A DNA stretch of 64,000 nucleotides. It comes from Chrysogorgia sp. JL179-B06 (Eukaryota; Cnidaria; Anthozoa; Scleralcyonacea; Chrysogorgiidae). The notes beneath the pieces were generated by a model. The model did no database searches, was not told the DNA's origin, and saw nothing but the letters and a program-made list of their open reading frames with translations. The position numbers and the translations under genes were made by a program. Location of the stretch: assembly GCA_035772405.1 (NCBI GenBank), contig JAYKKM010000196.1:460501-524500 (forward strand). The letters are read 5' to 3'. Each line of letters opens with the position of its first letter. Position 1 is the first letter of the stretch. This document shows, one piece after another, positions 20,935 through 29,010 of the stretch.

Positions 20935-21141
20935 ATGGGAGCATGTTTTTCGAGACCTCATGAAATATATAAAATAAATAAGACGACTGATCACATGTTC
21001 AAAGCTGGTGGATCATTTGGCCGCGGTGACGTTACTCTCGAGCTCCACGCTGAGATTGGTATGAGGTCTAAAAAGACTTACGGCAAACCTATTACGTTAC
21101 CAGAGTCAGACAAAGTAGGAGTGGTAGGAGACGTGACCTAA
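20935..21141 (+). CDS. Small protein with myristoylation/palmitoylation motif, 68 aa
   Basis: Starts MGACFSRP: Gly2 and Ser6 fit N-myristoylation and Cys4 could be palmitoylated. The rest (EIYKINKTTDHMFKAGGSFG and a beta-like GDVTLELHAEIG) has no recognised fold. The ATG immediately follows the TAA of the fibre-like gene. It is the second protein of this element with a myristoylation motif, hinting at a membrane-linked entry or assembly step. Confidence 0.65.
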   Translation: MGACFSRPHEIYKINKTTDHMFKAGGSFGRGDVTLELHAEIGMRSKKTYGKPITLPESDKVGVVGDVT

Positions 21142-21149
21142 GTTATGTA

Positions 21150-21290
21150 ATGAGTTGGCTTAGAAAACTGGTTCGTAACATTAGAGACTTTTTCAGACGA
21201 CGTAGAAAACTGAGGGCTAATAAAACGCACCTGATGCATTGGTACACAACAAACCAGATCTATAAAAAACCCAACACCCACGTCGAATAG
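21150..21290 (+). CDS. 46-aa Arg-rich amphipathic peptide
   Basis: Begins MSWLRKLVRNIRDFFRRRRK, a strongly basic helix with hydrophobic residues on one side, and ends NTHVE before TAG. It lies in the only gap of the plus-strand block and starts 8 bp after the previous stop. Size and charge recall small core/condensing or membrane-active peptides of adenovirus-like particles, but there is no sequence-based family match. It is short enough that chance must be considered. Confidence 0.5.
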   Translation: MSWLRKLVRNIRDFFRRRRKLRANKTHLMHWYTTNQIYKKPNTHVE

Positions 21291-21318
21291 TTTTTTTGTG
21301 GGAGACTATAATATAGTG

Positions 21319-22086
21319 ATGACCTCCATAGCACCTCAACTATTTGATTTCGACGGTCACCAAATCACGACGGTTAATCACAACGGTGAAATATGGTTCA
21401 AAGCAAAAGAAGTCGCGAGCGCTCTAGGTTATGCTAGACCAAAAGACGCAGTTCACGACGACGTCGAACCTGATTGCAAAATGAAGATGGAACAGGCCTC
21501 GTTTATCAACGAACTTGGGGTCTACTCGTTGGTGTTCTCGAGTAAAATGGAGCGTGCGAAACACTTCGGAAGGTGGGTGCACTCAGAGGTCTTACCAAGC
21601 ATTAGAAAAGGTTTAGCTGACGTTGGTCTCAAACACAATCAGTTTAAAATGATCACTGAGTTTGATCTTCATACGAAAGTTGTTGGTTTTCTAAGGAAAT
21701 ACTATCCAGAAGCTATTTTGATAGCTGCTTGTGGTGAAAATCAAGACACTTCGAGTAAAAGAATAAATTCGTGGAAAAAAGGTTACCAACGTGGAACACC
21801 TGACTTGATTATTGCCAATGCAAACCGACAGCACAGCGGACTCGTGATTGAGTTCAAGAACCCAGGTGGTACAGGTAAGACATCCAAAGAGCAGGAGTCT
21901 CTGCTACTCAGATATAAATCCGCTGGTTATCTAACACTCTTGTGCGACTCGTACGATGACGCTATTACTGCAGTAATAAAATATTTCTTTGACGTTGGGT
22001 TTCAGTGCTCTCAGTGTTTTCGTAAATTTAAAAATAAATCAGCGTTGAGTAACCATGAGAGACGCTATTGTAAAGAGACTTTTTAG
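21319..22086 (+). CDS. BRO-N / VRR-NUC-like nuclease / zinc-finger fusion, 255 aa
   Basis: The ATG at 21,319 is chosen; the frame extends 21 bp upstream only to a GTG. Residues about 5-98 form a BRO-N domain (QITTVNHNGEIWFKAKEVAS, ALGYARPKDAV, WVHSEVLPSIRK), a DNA-binding module of large DNA viruses and phages. Residues about 115-200 fit a PD-(D/E)xK nuclease of VRR-NUC type: GYQRGTPDLII with D162, then VIEFKNPGG with E178 and K180. The C-terminus has a C-x2-C-x12-H-x4-C finger (C230, C233, H246, C251). A DNA-targeted endonuclease is predicted, perhaps for resolving replication intermediates or attacking competing DNA (inference). Confidence 0.85.
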   Translation: MTSIAPQLFDFDGHQITTVNHNGEIWFKAKEVASALGYARPKDAVHDDVEPDCKMKMEQASFINELGVYSLVFSSKMERAKHFGRWVHSEVLPSIRKGLADVGLKHNQFKMITEFDLHTKVVGFLRKYYPEAILIAACGENQDTSSKRINSWKKGYQRGTPDLIIANANRQHSGLVIEFKNPGGTGKTSKEQESLLLRYKSAGYLTLLCDSYDDAITAVIKYFFDVGFQCSQCFRKFKNKSALSNHERRYCKETF

Positions 22087-22276
22087 ACAGCGAGTAATAA
22101 GTCGAATTAGCGCTCGTTCTCATTGTTGAGACGACGTTTGAAGTGACAACTGCTCTAGCGTTTTTTAAAGACGTTTTTAACTTGATAAAGGTGTCTGCGA
22201 AACTTTCTCTATTTACTTCACAAACCTTCTGACCACTGTGTGAAAAAATGTTTCTACGATACATTGGACGCTTCAT
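22028..22276 (-). CDS. Possible 82-aa basic protein, unassigned
   Basis: An open frame from the ATG at 22,276 (MKRPMYRRNIFSHSGQKVCE) running 59 bp into the 3' end of the BRO-N gene on the opposite strand. It would fill an otherwise empty 236-bp gap and lies 47 bp past the thymidine kinase stop. It has no recognised domain, so chance openness is a real alternative. Confidence 0.3.
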   Translation of the reverse strand: MKRPMYRRNIFSHSGQKVCEVNRESFADTFIKLKTSLKNARAVVTSNVVSTMRTSANSTYYSLSKKSLYNSVSHGYSTLIYF

Positions 22277-22322
22277 GTGACCAATGTACAAATTTAAAAA
22301 AGTGGGGTATCCGAGAACACCC

Positions 22323-22895
22323 CTAATTTTGTGTGGAAGGATGATGACGTCTGCACACTGCACGATATTGCTCAGCACCACCAACGAATGATGGTCCTGG
22401 GTTGTATCTCCAATTGAATGGCGCGTCAACAGTTGTTCCGTAAGTGTCGCGACAAACAGCGCAATACGCTTTTAGAAATGTGATGTCGTCTGCCATTGGG
22501 AAGAGCGTGTCGAGTTCACCAAGTCTTTTTAAGTGCTCTGTTGTTATGAGACCACAAATAACGACGTGAATGCCAGCTTTAATGTATTCGTGAATAACTG
22601 GGAGTAACCCAGAGTACCAATGGCCTTCGTCAATTCCGATGACGTCATAATCGGCTATCTCGGAAGAACTCGGGAGGTTGGTGATTAACTTCGCAGGTAA
22701 ACTGTCTGATCCGACAACAATGGTCTGACGATGTGTGGAGAACGCGTGGTCAGTTCGCCTAGTGTCGCCTGCGTTGTTCATGTAAAGGACTTTGAGCCCT
22801 GACTTACTTAACGTGATTAACCTACGAAGAGTCTCTGTTGTTTTTCCTGCGAACATGGGACCAATCACGATTTCTAGTTTACCAACTTTCTTCAT
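22323..22895 (-). CDS. TK: Thymidine kinase (TK1-like)
   Basis: Predicted to phosphorylate thymidine with ATP and raise dTTP supply for element replication. Residues 12-19 are the P-loop (GPMFAGKT, followed by TE). DEGHW at 89-93 corresponds to the TK1 DE.QF/H motif with the catalytic Glu. A zinc site is formed by C145 and C148 (YCAVC) plus C181 and H184 (AVCRRHH), as in the TK1 lasso. At 190 residues it is full length for the viral/bacterial form without regulatory extensions. It sits on the minus strand between the BRO-N fusion and the two-finger protein. No canonical Polinton gene set includes TK, so this is accessory cargo. Confidence 0.93.
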   Translation of the reverse strand: MKKVGKLEIVIGPMFAGKTTETLRRLITLSKSGLKVLYMNNAGDTRRTDHAFSTHRQTIVVGSDSLPAKLITNLPSSSEIADYDVIGIDEGHWYSGLLPVIHEYIKAGIHVVICGLITTEHLKRLGELDTLFPMADDITFLKAYCAVCRDTYGTTVDAPFNWRYNPGPSFVGGAEQYRAVCRRHHPSTQN

Positions 22896-22923
22896 GGTTA
22901 CTATACCCTCAGAGAAATATTTT

Positions 22924-23619
22924 TTATTCTGGTGGAAATCGTCGTTCCATGTTAAATGTCCGCTGAAGCTCTAAGTTTTCAAGATGGGACCTCGAGCTCT
23001 CGTGTCTCAAGCGATACAGTGGGTCGTTGGTGACCACACCGCATGGGTGACAGGTGTACACGTTTTCATCTCTCACAAAGTGTCTGTGGGCGGGCGAGAG
23101 TACGTGGTCCCTGATATCATCCGCGCCTAGTATCTCGTTACACCCCACCTTGCAAACGTGAACGTCGCGGTTTGCGGCGAGCTCTAGCCACGCTTTGGCT
23201 TTGGTTGGGCATGGTTTCCACATAAGGGTCGCTAAGAACACTTGGAGGAAATTACCGAGTAATGTGGCTGTGGACCCACGAGGGTTGTTCAAGTAGACAC
23301 CACTCGCTAACATAAGGTACTTGAATGGTGAGTAACACCACACAGGGATTACGTCGGCTAATCTATCAGCAAGCTCGTTGGCTCTCTCCTCCCGAAGATC
23401 GATCCAAGCGTCGAGAAGACTCCTTGTGTGGTCGACCTGAGAGCTAAACCGTTTTGGTAACCCTCCGTCGGGGTTGAGGTCAAGGAGTGGTGAGCATATT
23501 GAGAAGTACTCGTTTAAGACGATAGGTCCAGAGGCGCCTTGTAGGGTGGACACACTGGTGAAGGCCGTTCTAAGCATGTTGGCAATATCTTCTTCGCTGA
23601 TTTCTCTGACTTGAGTCAT
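22924..23619 (-). CDS. Two-zinc-finger protein, 231 aa
   Basis: No named family. The N-terminal 140 residues are helical and hydrophobic in patches (LLGNFLQVFLATLMW). Two fingers of spacing C-x3-C-x11-H-x5-H (C156, C160, H172, H178) and C-x2-C-x12-H-x5-H (C190, C193, H206, H212) resemble U1/matrin-type C2H2 fingers. A nucleic-acid-binding regulator is plausible. It is followed 28 bp later by the thymidine kinase on the same strand and starts opposite a plus-strand gene across a 131-bp intergenic region carrying phased repeats. Confidence 0.75.
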   Translation of the reverse strand: MTQVREISEEDIANMLRTAFTSVSTLQGASGPIVLNEYFSICSPLLDLNPDGGLPKRFSSQVDHTRSLLDAWIDLREERANELADRLADVIPVWCYSPFKYLMLASGVYLNNPRGSTATLLGNFLQVFLATLMWKPCPTKAKAWLELAANRDVHVCKVGCNEILGADDIRDHVLSPAHRHFVRDENVYTCHPCGVVTNDPLYRLRHESSRSHLENLELQRTFNMERRFPPE

Positions 23620-23672
23620 TATGTTATACTCCCAGAAAAAATCCTAATTTTTTAGTGCGTTTGGTCTGGAAC

Positions 23673-23724
23673 TGTGAGATACTTGTGAGGTCATCTGTGA
23701 GACACCTGTGAGGTCAACTGTGAG
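23673..23724. promoter_or_regulatory. Five helically phased TGTGAG repeats in a divergent promoter
   Basis: TGTGAG begins at 23,673, 23,684, 23,696, 23,707 and 23,719, a spacing of 11, 12, 11 and 12 bp, about one helical turn. The alternating linkers (ATAC/ACAC and GGTCA) also repeat. The block lies between the divergent starts at 23,619 and 23,751. A cooperative operator is the natural reading, but it could be a small degenerate tandem repeat. Confidence 0.6.
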
Positions 23725-23750
23725 TAAGATAACACGTGATAGTGTATTAG

Positions 23751-24086
23751 ATGGTTGAAGACTCACAGACGGCTGTTGAAGCTAAGATTACAGCTGATGT
23801 GAAAAGTGTTAAGGTGAAGGACCCGAAGCGTGTCGCTGCTGGTAAAAAGTTGGCTGAGATATCGAAAGCTGCGAAAGAAAAGAAAATGCGTGAAATGATA
23901 GTCAACGAGGAACAGGGTGGTGAGTGGAGCTATGGTTACATTGTTGGAACACTTGGTGTTATCATTGCTGCTGCTTCACTATGGTACACAATTAGCAGTG
24001 AAAAAGAACCTGTGAGTACTGCACCAGCACCTGCGTCAGAGAACCACAAAACTCGTCGTCCAGCGTTAGACACATTTGACTCTTGA
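23751..24086 (+). CDS. Small single-pass membrane protein, 111 aa
   Basis: Basic N-terminal half with DPKRVAAGKKLAEISKAAKE, then a transmembrane helix at about 62-80 (YIVGTLGVIIAAASLWYTI) and a Pro/Ala-rich tail. The DP.RV..GK.LAE.N/S motif recurs in Polinton small proteins as I remember them, but the function is unknown. It is the first of four short plus-strand genes spaced 4-30 bp apart upstream of the polymerase. Confidence 0.75.
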   Translation: MVEDSQTAVEAKITADVKSVKVKDPKRVAAGKKLAEISKAAKEKKMREMIVNEEQGGEWSYGYIVGTLGVIIAAASLWYTISSEKEPVSTAPAPASENHKTRRPALDTFDS

Positions 24087-24109
24087 ACAAAACACACGAC
24101 AATGTATAT

Positions 24110-24346
24110 ATGGCTGCGATCGATCGAAAAGAACTTATGAACGAATTGTATGATGCGTTACTTGTTACGACTGGTGCTGTGGCAGTGAGTATGATTTCTA
24201 AAAAGGCTTTGGGAGAACCATTGGGAACACCAGAGACTGTGAAAGGCACAGTGAAACTTGCTGCAGCTGTTGGTGCAGGAACGCTGTTAGTAAAATGGGC
24301 GCAATCGAAAAAGTGGATACCGACAGATCCATTCAAATCAACGTAA
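24110..24346 (+). CDS. Small hydrophobic protein, 78 aa
   Basis: Starts at the ATG of MAAIDRKELMNELYDALLVT; an upstream TTG at 24,083 is not a credible start. Two hydrophobic stretches (LLVTTGAVAVSMI and LAAAVGAGTLLVKW) suggest a two-pass membrane hairpin, ending KKWIPTDPF. The compact conserved-looking layout fits a virion membrane-active peptide, but no function is known. Confidence 0.7.
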   Translation: MAAIDRKELMNELYDALLVTTGAVAVSMISKKALGEPLGTPETVKGTVKLAAAVGAGTLLVKWAQSKKWIPTDPFKST

Positions 24347-24350
24347 GTTA

Positions 24351-24770
24351 ATGGTGAGTGTTGTGGCTGGAGGGATTTTTAATGCAGTGGCTTTTGCAGG
24401 CGCTGGCTTTATGTTTTCAAAGTTTAATCACACGGGTTATGAAGCTGAGATGGAAAGACACAACCACGCGTTGGAGCAGCTAGCCAGTGCGAAAGAAGCG
24501 TGGTCTGAAAACGAAGTCGCCAAGAGAGATAAGATTCAGCGTTTACGACAACAGCTCTCTGATGCTAATGCTGACATTAATGACACAAGCCGCGCGTTGG
24601 AGGAGCTTGGAAGAGCGATGACTATTCAGCACGGCGGACGAGTGTTCACTGAGTCCCCGAAGATTGCGGATTACTACCAACCTAGTGCGGAAATGAAGGA
24701 ATACCAATTATTGTTTGTTAGCGCGCTAGGCTTGGGTAGTGGAATAGCGGTGTGGGTGCTAACTCAGTAA
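24351..24770 (+). CDS. Coiled-coil membrane protein, 139 aa
   Basis: N-terminal hydrophobic segment (VVAGGIFNAVAFAGAGFMFS), a central charged coiled coil at about 30-90 (RHNHALEQLASAKEAW, IQRLRQQLSDAN), and a C-terminal transmembrane helix (LLFVSALGLGSGIAVWVL). The N.LAF.G...LFS plus RH..A.EQL..A...W pattern is one I associate with Polintons in invertebrates. Role unknown; two membrane anchors joined by a rod suggest a structural or membrane-bridging part. Confidence 0.75.
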   Translation: MVSVVAGGIFNAVAFAGAGFMFSKFNHTGYEAEMERHNHALEQLASAKEAWSENEVAKRDKIQRLRQQLSDANADINDTSRALEELGRAMTIQHGGRVFTESPKIADYYQPSAEMKEYQLLFVSALGLGSGIAVWVLTQ

Positions 24771-24798
24771 AAAAAAATGTTGGAGTAGTATAAGAGTG

Positions 24799-25377
24799 AT
24801 GGACAAACTTATGAGGCAGATGAGTTATGGCTTGACAATTGACGAGATCGCGAATGAGACGCAAACTGAGTGTGGAGACACCTTCAGAATTTACTACTGC
24901 TCGGACTGTGACGTTGTGAAACATCTAAGTGACTGCGGTGGGTACGCGTGTCCAAAGTGTGGTGACACCGAATGGGGTTACACTCAGAGTTACAGCGACA
25001 TGAGACTCACGCGATTAAAAAGCGTTCACAAACGGTCTTGGTGGATGGGGAGGAGACTACGGAATGTTGTGAAGGGCGAGCACCTTGAGTTGATAAAAGA
25101 GGACTTCCTGAAAGTTGTCAATGTGTTGCACTCACGCAATTTGATAAAGGGTAGAAATGTTAGCAGGTACGGGTACTACATTATTAGGTTGTGCCATAGA
25201 AGACGAGTCGAGACACTCAAGAAGGTGTCAGACCTCAAAGACGGGAAGGTGAAAGAGAAGTTTGACGATAATTTGTTTGGGGTGGTGTACCCAAAGCTAG
25301 GATGGTGCGAAAGTGGCGACAATTATTACAACGAGTGGTTTAGGAAAAAAACAAGTGTAGTATATAGAAGCCAATGA
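24799..25377 (+). CDS. Zinc-ribbon protein, possibly a VLTF3-like transcription factor, 192 aa
   Basis: The ATG at 24,799 is preferred over the adjoining GTG. A zinc ribbon is visible at about 32-56: C34 and C37 (YYCSDC), then C51 and C54 (YACPKCG). The rest is basic and helical (RSWWMGRRLRNVVKGEHLEL, YGYYIIRLCHRRR). Late transcription factor 3-like proteins of Polintons and large DNA viruses share an N-terminal ribbon and similar size, but the downstream signature is weak here. Its stop overlaps the polymerase ATG (ATGA), implying co-transcription. Confidence 0.6.
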   Translation: MDKLMRQMSYGLTIDEIANETQTECGDTFRIYYCSDCDVVKHLSDCGGYACPKCGDTEWGYTQSYSDMRLTRLKSVHKRSWWMGRRLRNVVKGEHLELIKEDFLKVVNVLHSRNLIKGRNVSRYGYYIIRLCHRRRVETLKKVSDLKDGKVKEKFDDNLFGVVYPKLGWCESGDNYYNEWFRKKTSVVYRSQ

Positions 25378-28300
25378 GCCGGACTGTGAAAAACCCACTG
25401 ACAAAAAGACGGACGCATAAGACGAGTGCAGCCGTTGTCAATTCACTAACAGATGAAGCGACCAACGTTCACGGCTTCTTTAGAGACCAAGAAACACAAC
25501 CTGTAGTCGAAGACCTCGCACCGTCAACGCATCTGTTGGATCGAGCACTGAGAGGGTTCACAAGGTCCTATGGAGTCGAGGTAATTGACGACAGAGACAT
25601 CAATCAGGTAAATGGTAGTAGAAGTGCTGTCACTAACCTTTTGAGACGTGAGCTAGGTGAGACCAACGGAATGAAAGTGGTAGAGACAGTCAAGGTCACT
25701 TTTGAGAAAGTTTTAGAACTCAATAAGACCACGTACAAAACTGCCTACTTTAACAGCGAAACGTTCGTCGTCATTAACAAGCATGACATTGAGGGTGTCG
25801 CCAATCGTGGGTCAGAACAGATTTTGACGCGGATAGCTGGGTGGTTATCTGAGGGGTCTGGATGGACTATCGACAAAATAGATGCACACTACGTCAATGT
25901 CGCTATTTACAGACCTTTGCATGGGAGTAGCTACATTGCGCTGCCAAAGGAGCTGCGTAATAGTATGAAGGGTCTGATAAACGTAAATAACGATGATGAC
26001 AACGAGTGCTTTAGATGGTGCCACCTAGCGCATAAGTTTCCTGTTGGAAAACACTCCGATAGAACGTCGAAGTACGCTAAGCATGTCGGTGAGCTGAACT
26101 ATGACGGAATTGACTTCCCAGTCACACTCAAAGATTACAACAAGATCGAAAAGGCAAACGATATTAGCATTAATGTTTTTGGGTATGAAAATTTGCAGCC
26201 ATTCCCTGTGTACGTTTCTAAGGAGGCGTATCTTGACCATATGGACCTATTGTTGATAACTAATGACGTGGGCAACAAGCATTATGTGTACATTCGCGAT
26301 TTTAACAAATTCATGTACCGTCAGACAAAGTATAAGGCGAGAAAGCACTTTTGCAGGTATTGTTTGCAGTGTTTTAGTCGCGAGGACGTGCTTGAACGCC
26401 ATGTGGAAGTATGTTTGGTCATTAATGGGAAGCAAGCTATTAAAATGCCACAAAAAGGTACGAAAGTGAAATACGAGAATTTTAGTAGACAGCTAAACGT
26501 ACCATTCGTGGTGTACGCAGACTTCGAGGCTATCACACAGAAGGTGCACACAGCGACACCATCGAGCAAGTGTAGCTACACAAACGCCTACCAGAGGCAC
26601 GTCGACTGCGGCTATGGGTATAAACTGGTTTGTTGCTATGACAATGAGTACAGTAAGCCAGTAAAAGTGTATCGCGGTGAAAATGCAGTTAACAAGTTTA
26701 TTGGGGAAATGTTAGAAATTGTCAAATATTGTAAAGAGACATCTGAGAGTCACTTTAACAAAGAAATGATACTGACTGATGCCGATAAGAAGAACTTCGA
26801 CGAGGCTAAGAGTTGTCATATTTGCAGTGTTGAGTACACTGGTGCTGACGTTAGAGTGAGAGACCACTGTCACGTGTCAGGTAAGTACAGAGGGTCTGCG
26901 CATCGTCAGTGTAACGCGAACTTTAAGTTGACTGATAAAATTCCTGTGATCTTTCATAACTTACGTGGCTACGATAGTCATTTCATCATGCAGGAGATTG
27001 GCAAGTTTGGTCAAGACATAAATGTGATACCGAACAACATGGAGAAGTACATGGCGTTCATGCTTGGAAAAAACTTGGTATTTTTGGACAGCTTCCAGTT
27101 CATGAGTAGTGGTCTAGACAACTTGGTGAGGAACCTACCAAGGGACGCTTTCAAATACACGTCAGAAGTGTTTCGTGATGAGGGGTTGGCACTAATGACA
27201 AGAAAGGGGGTCTATCCCTATGATTACATGGACTCCTTTGATAAATTCGACGAACGCGAGCTACCCTCCAAAAAAGATTTCTACAGCGTTCTGAACGATG
27301 AGCACATCACGGAAGAAATGCACGAGCGTGCCATCGATGTGTGGGACTACTTCGACGTTGAAAGTATGGGTGAGTATCACGACCTGTATTTGAAAAGCGA
27401 TGTGCTCTTGCTTGCCGACGTTTTTGAGAACTTTAGAGAGACATGCCATCGCGAGTATAAATTAGACCCGTGTCATTATTTCACATCGCCTGGATTGGCT
27501 TGGGACGCTATGTTAAAGATGACTGGAGTGGAGCTCGAATTATTGTCTGACATTGACATGTTCCAGTTCGTAGAATTAGGTATGCGTGGTGGTGTGAGCT
27601 ACATATGCAACAGACATGGCGTGGCGAATAATAAATACATGAAAGGGTACGATAAAGCGCAAGAGTCGAAGTATTTGATGTACCTTGACGCCAACAACTT
27701 GTACGGATGGGCAATGAGTCGAAGTCTACCTACGGGCGGCTTCAAGTGGTTGACTGAGAAAGAAATAGAAAAAGTTAATCTGCACGACTATCACAACAAT
27801 AGTAAAAAAGGTTTACTGCTCGAGGTCGACTTGGAGTACCCAACCCATTTGCATGACCTACACAACGATTACCCGTTGGCTCCCGAGAAGATGGAGATAA
27901 CCGTTGACATGCTGTCGGAGTACTGCACGAAAATCAAAAATAAGTTTAACGTGAGTGTTGGTGGTGTGAAGAAGCTGGTGACTAATTTGATGGACAAAAA
28001 AAAGTATGTGTGTCACTACGGAAATCTGCAGTTGTACATGGATCTTGGATTAAAAATCAATAAGATTCACAGGGTCCTGCAGTTTGACCAGTCCAAGTGG
28101 CTAGGCAAGTACATCGACTTTAACACAGTCAAAAGAACTGCGGCTAAGAACGCTTTTGAGAAGGACTTCTTCAAGTTGATGAACAACAGTGTGTTCGGAA
28201 AAACGATGGAAAACTTGAGGAAGCGTGTGGACGTAAGATTAGTGACCACTGCGAAGAAATTAGAAAAGCTTGTCTCAAAGCCGACGTTTGTGTCTTGCAA

Positions 28301-28982
28301 AATATTTAGCGAGAACTTAGTTGCTGTCCATAAGGTTAAAGAAACGCTGACACTAAATAGACCTGCATATGTGGGTATGTGCATACTAGACTTGAGTAAA
28401 ACGCTGATGTATAATTTTCACTACAATTATATTATGAAAAAGTACTCTAGCGACACCTGTAGATTGCACTTCACTGACACTGACAGTCTGTTGTACTCAA
28501 TCAAAACTGACGACGTTTATTCCGACTTTATGATGGAGTGCGAAAAGTTCGACAATAGCGACTATCCTGCAGACAGCCCATTCTTTTTTAGAGAGAATAA
28601 GAAAGTTATTGGGAAGATGAAGGACGAGTGCGCTGGAACGCCAATTGTCGAGTTCGTCGGGTTGCGCAGTAAAATGTACAGCTATTTGAAAGAGGGTGGA
28701 GGCGGCGGGAAAACCGCTAAAGGTATTAGAAAGAATATAATTAAAAAAGTGATCAGACACGAAGATTACAAAAGTGTGTTACTCGAGCAGAAACAGTTGC
28801 GACACACAATGAAGACCATTAGAAGTGTCAAACATCAGCTAGGTAGTTACGAAATTAATAAAGTGTCGCTATCCTGCTTTGATGACAAACGATACCTTTT
28901 AGAAAATGGCATTGACTCCTATGCGTATGGTCACAAAAACATTGAAGTGAGAGATAGCAACACATCCACTGACACATCTTAA
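25374..28982 (+). CDS. POLB: Protein-primed family B DNA polymerase, 1202 aa
   Basis: Replicative polymerase of the element, expected to initiate from a terminal protein at the TIR ends. Exonuclease motifs: ExoI YADFEA (D383, E385), ExoII HNLRGYDSHF, ExoIII YHDLYLKSDVLLLADVF. Polymerase motifs: A YLDANNLYGWAM (D772), B KNAFEKDFFKLMNNSVFGKT, C FTDTDSLLY (D1035, D1037), and the later KMY. Two zinc modules precede the catalytic core: a CRYCLQCF..H...C finger near 327-350 and a CHIC...RDHCH...H..CN unit near 481-520 resembling endonuclease VII. The length matches Polinton polymerases; the N-terminal 300 residues may supply the terminal-protein function (inference). Confidence 0.97.
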   Translation: MSRTVKNPLTKRRTHKTSAAVVNSLTDEATNVHGFFRDQETQPVVEDLAPSTHLLDRALRGFTRSYGVEVIDDRDINQVNGSRSAVTNLLRRELGETNGMKVVETVKVTFEKVLELNKTTYKTAYFNSETFVVINKHDIEGVANRGSEQILTRIAGWLSEGSGWTIDKIDAHYVNVAIYRPLHGSSYIALPKELRNSMKGLINVNNDDDNECFRWCHLAHKFPVGKHSDRTSKYAKHVGELNYDGIDFPVTLKDYNKIEKANDISINVFGYENLQPFPVYVSKEAYLDHMDLLLITNDVGNKHYVYIRDFNKFMYRQTKYKARKHFCRYCLQCFSREDVLERHVEVCLVINGKQAIKMPQKGTKVKYENFSRQLNVPFVVYADFEAITQKVHTATPSSKCSYTNAYQRHVDCGYGYKLVCCYDNEYSKPVKVYRGENAVNKFIGEMLEIVKYCKETSESHFNKEMILTDADKKNFDEAKSCHICSVEYTGADVRVRDHCHVSGKYRGSAHRQCNANFKLTDKIPVIFHNLRGYDSHFIMQEIGKFGQDINVIPNNMEKYMAFMLGKNLVFLDSFQFMSSGLDNLVRNLPRDAFKYTSEVFRDEGLALMTRKGVYPYDYMDSFDKFDERELPSKKDFYSVLNDEHITEEMHERAIDVWDYFDVESMGEYHDLYLKSDVLLLADVFENFRETCHREYKLDPCHYFTSPGLAWDAMLKMTGVELELLSDIDMFQFVELGMRGGVSYICNRHGVANNKYMKGYDKAQESKYLMYLDANNLYGWAMSRSLPTGGFKWLTEKEIEKVNLHDYHNNSKKGLLLEVDLEYPTHLHDLHNDYPLAPEKMEITVDMLSEYCTKIKNKFNVSVGGVKKLVTNLMDKKKYVCHYGNLQLYMDLGLKINKIHRVLQFDQSKWLGKYIDFNTVKRTAAKNAFEKDFFKLMNNSVFGKTMENLRKRVDVRLVTTAKKLEKLVSKPTFVSCKIFSENLVAVHKVKETLTLNRPAYVGMCILDLSKTLMYNFHYNYIMKKYSSDTCRLHFTDTDSLLYSIKTDDVYSDFMMECEKFDNSDYPADSPFFFRENKKVIGKMKDECAGTPIVEFVGLRSKMYSYLKEGGGGGKTAKGIRKNIIKKVIRHEDYKSVLLEQKQLRHTMKTIRSVKHQLGSYEINKVSLSCFDDKRYLLENGIDSYAYGHKNIEVRDSNTSTDTS

Positions 28983-29010
28983 ACACTGCGACGTAACCCC
29001 TATAAGGTTG

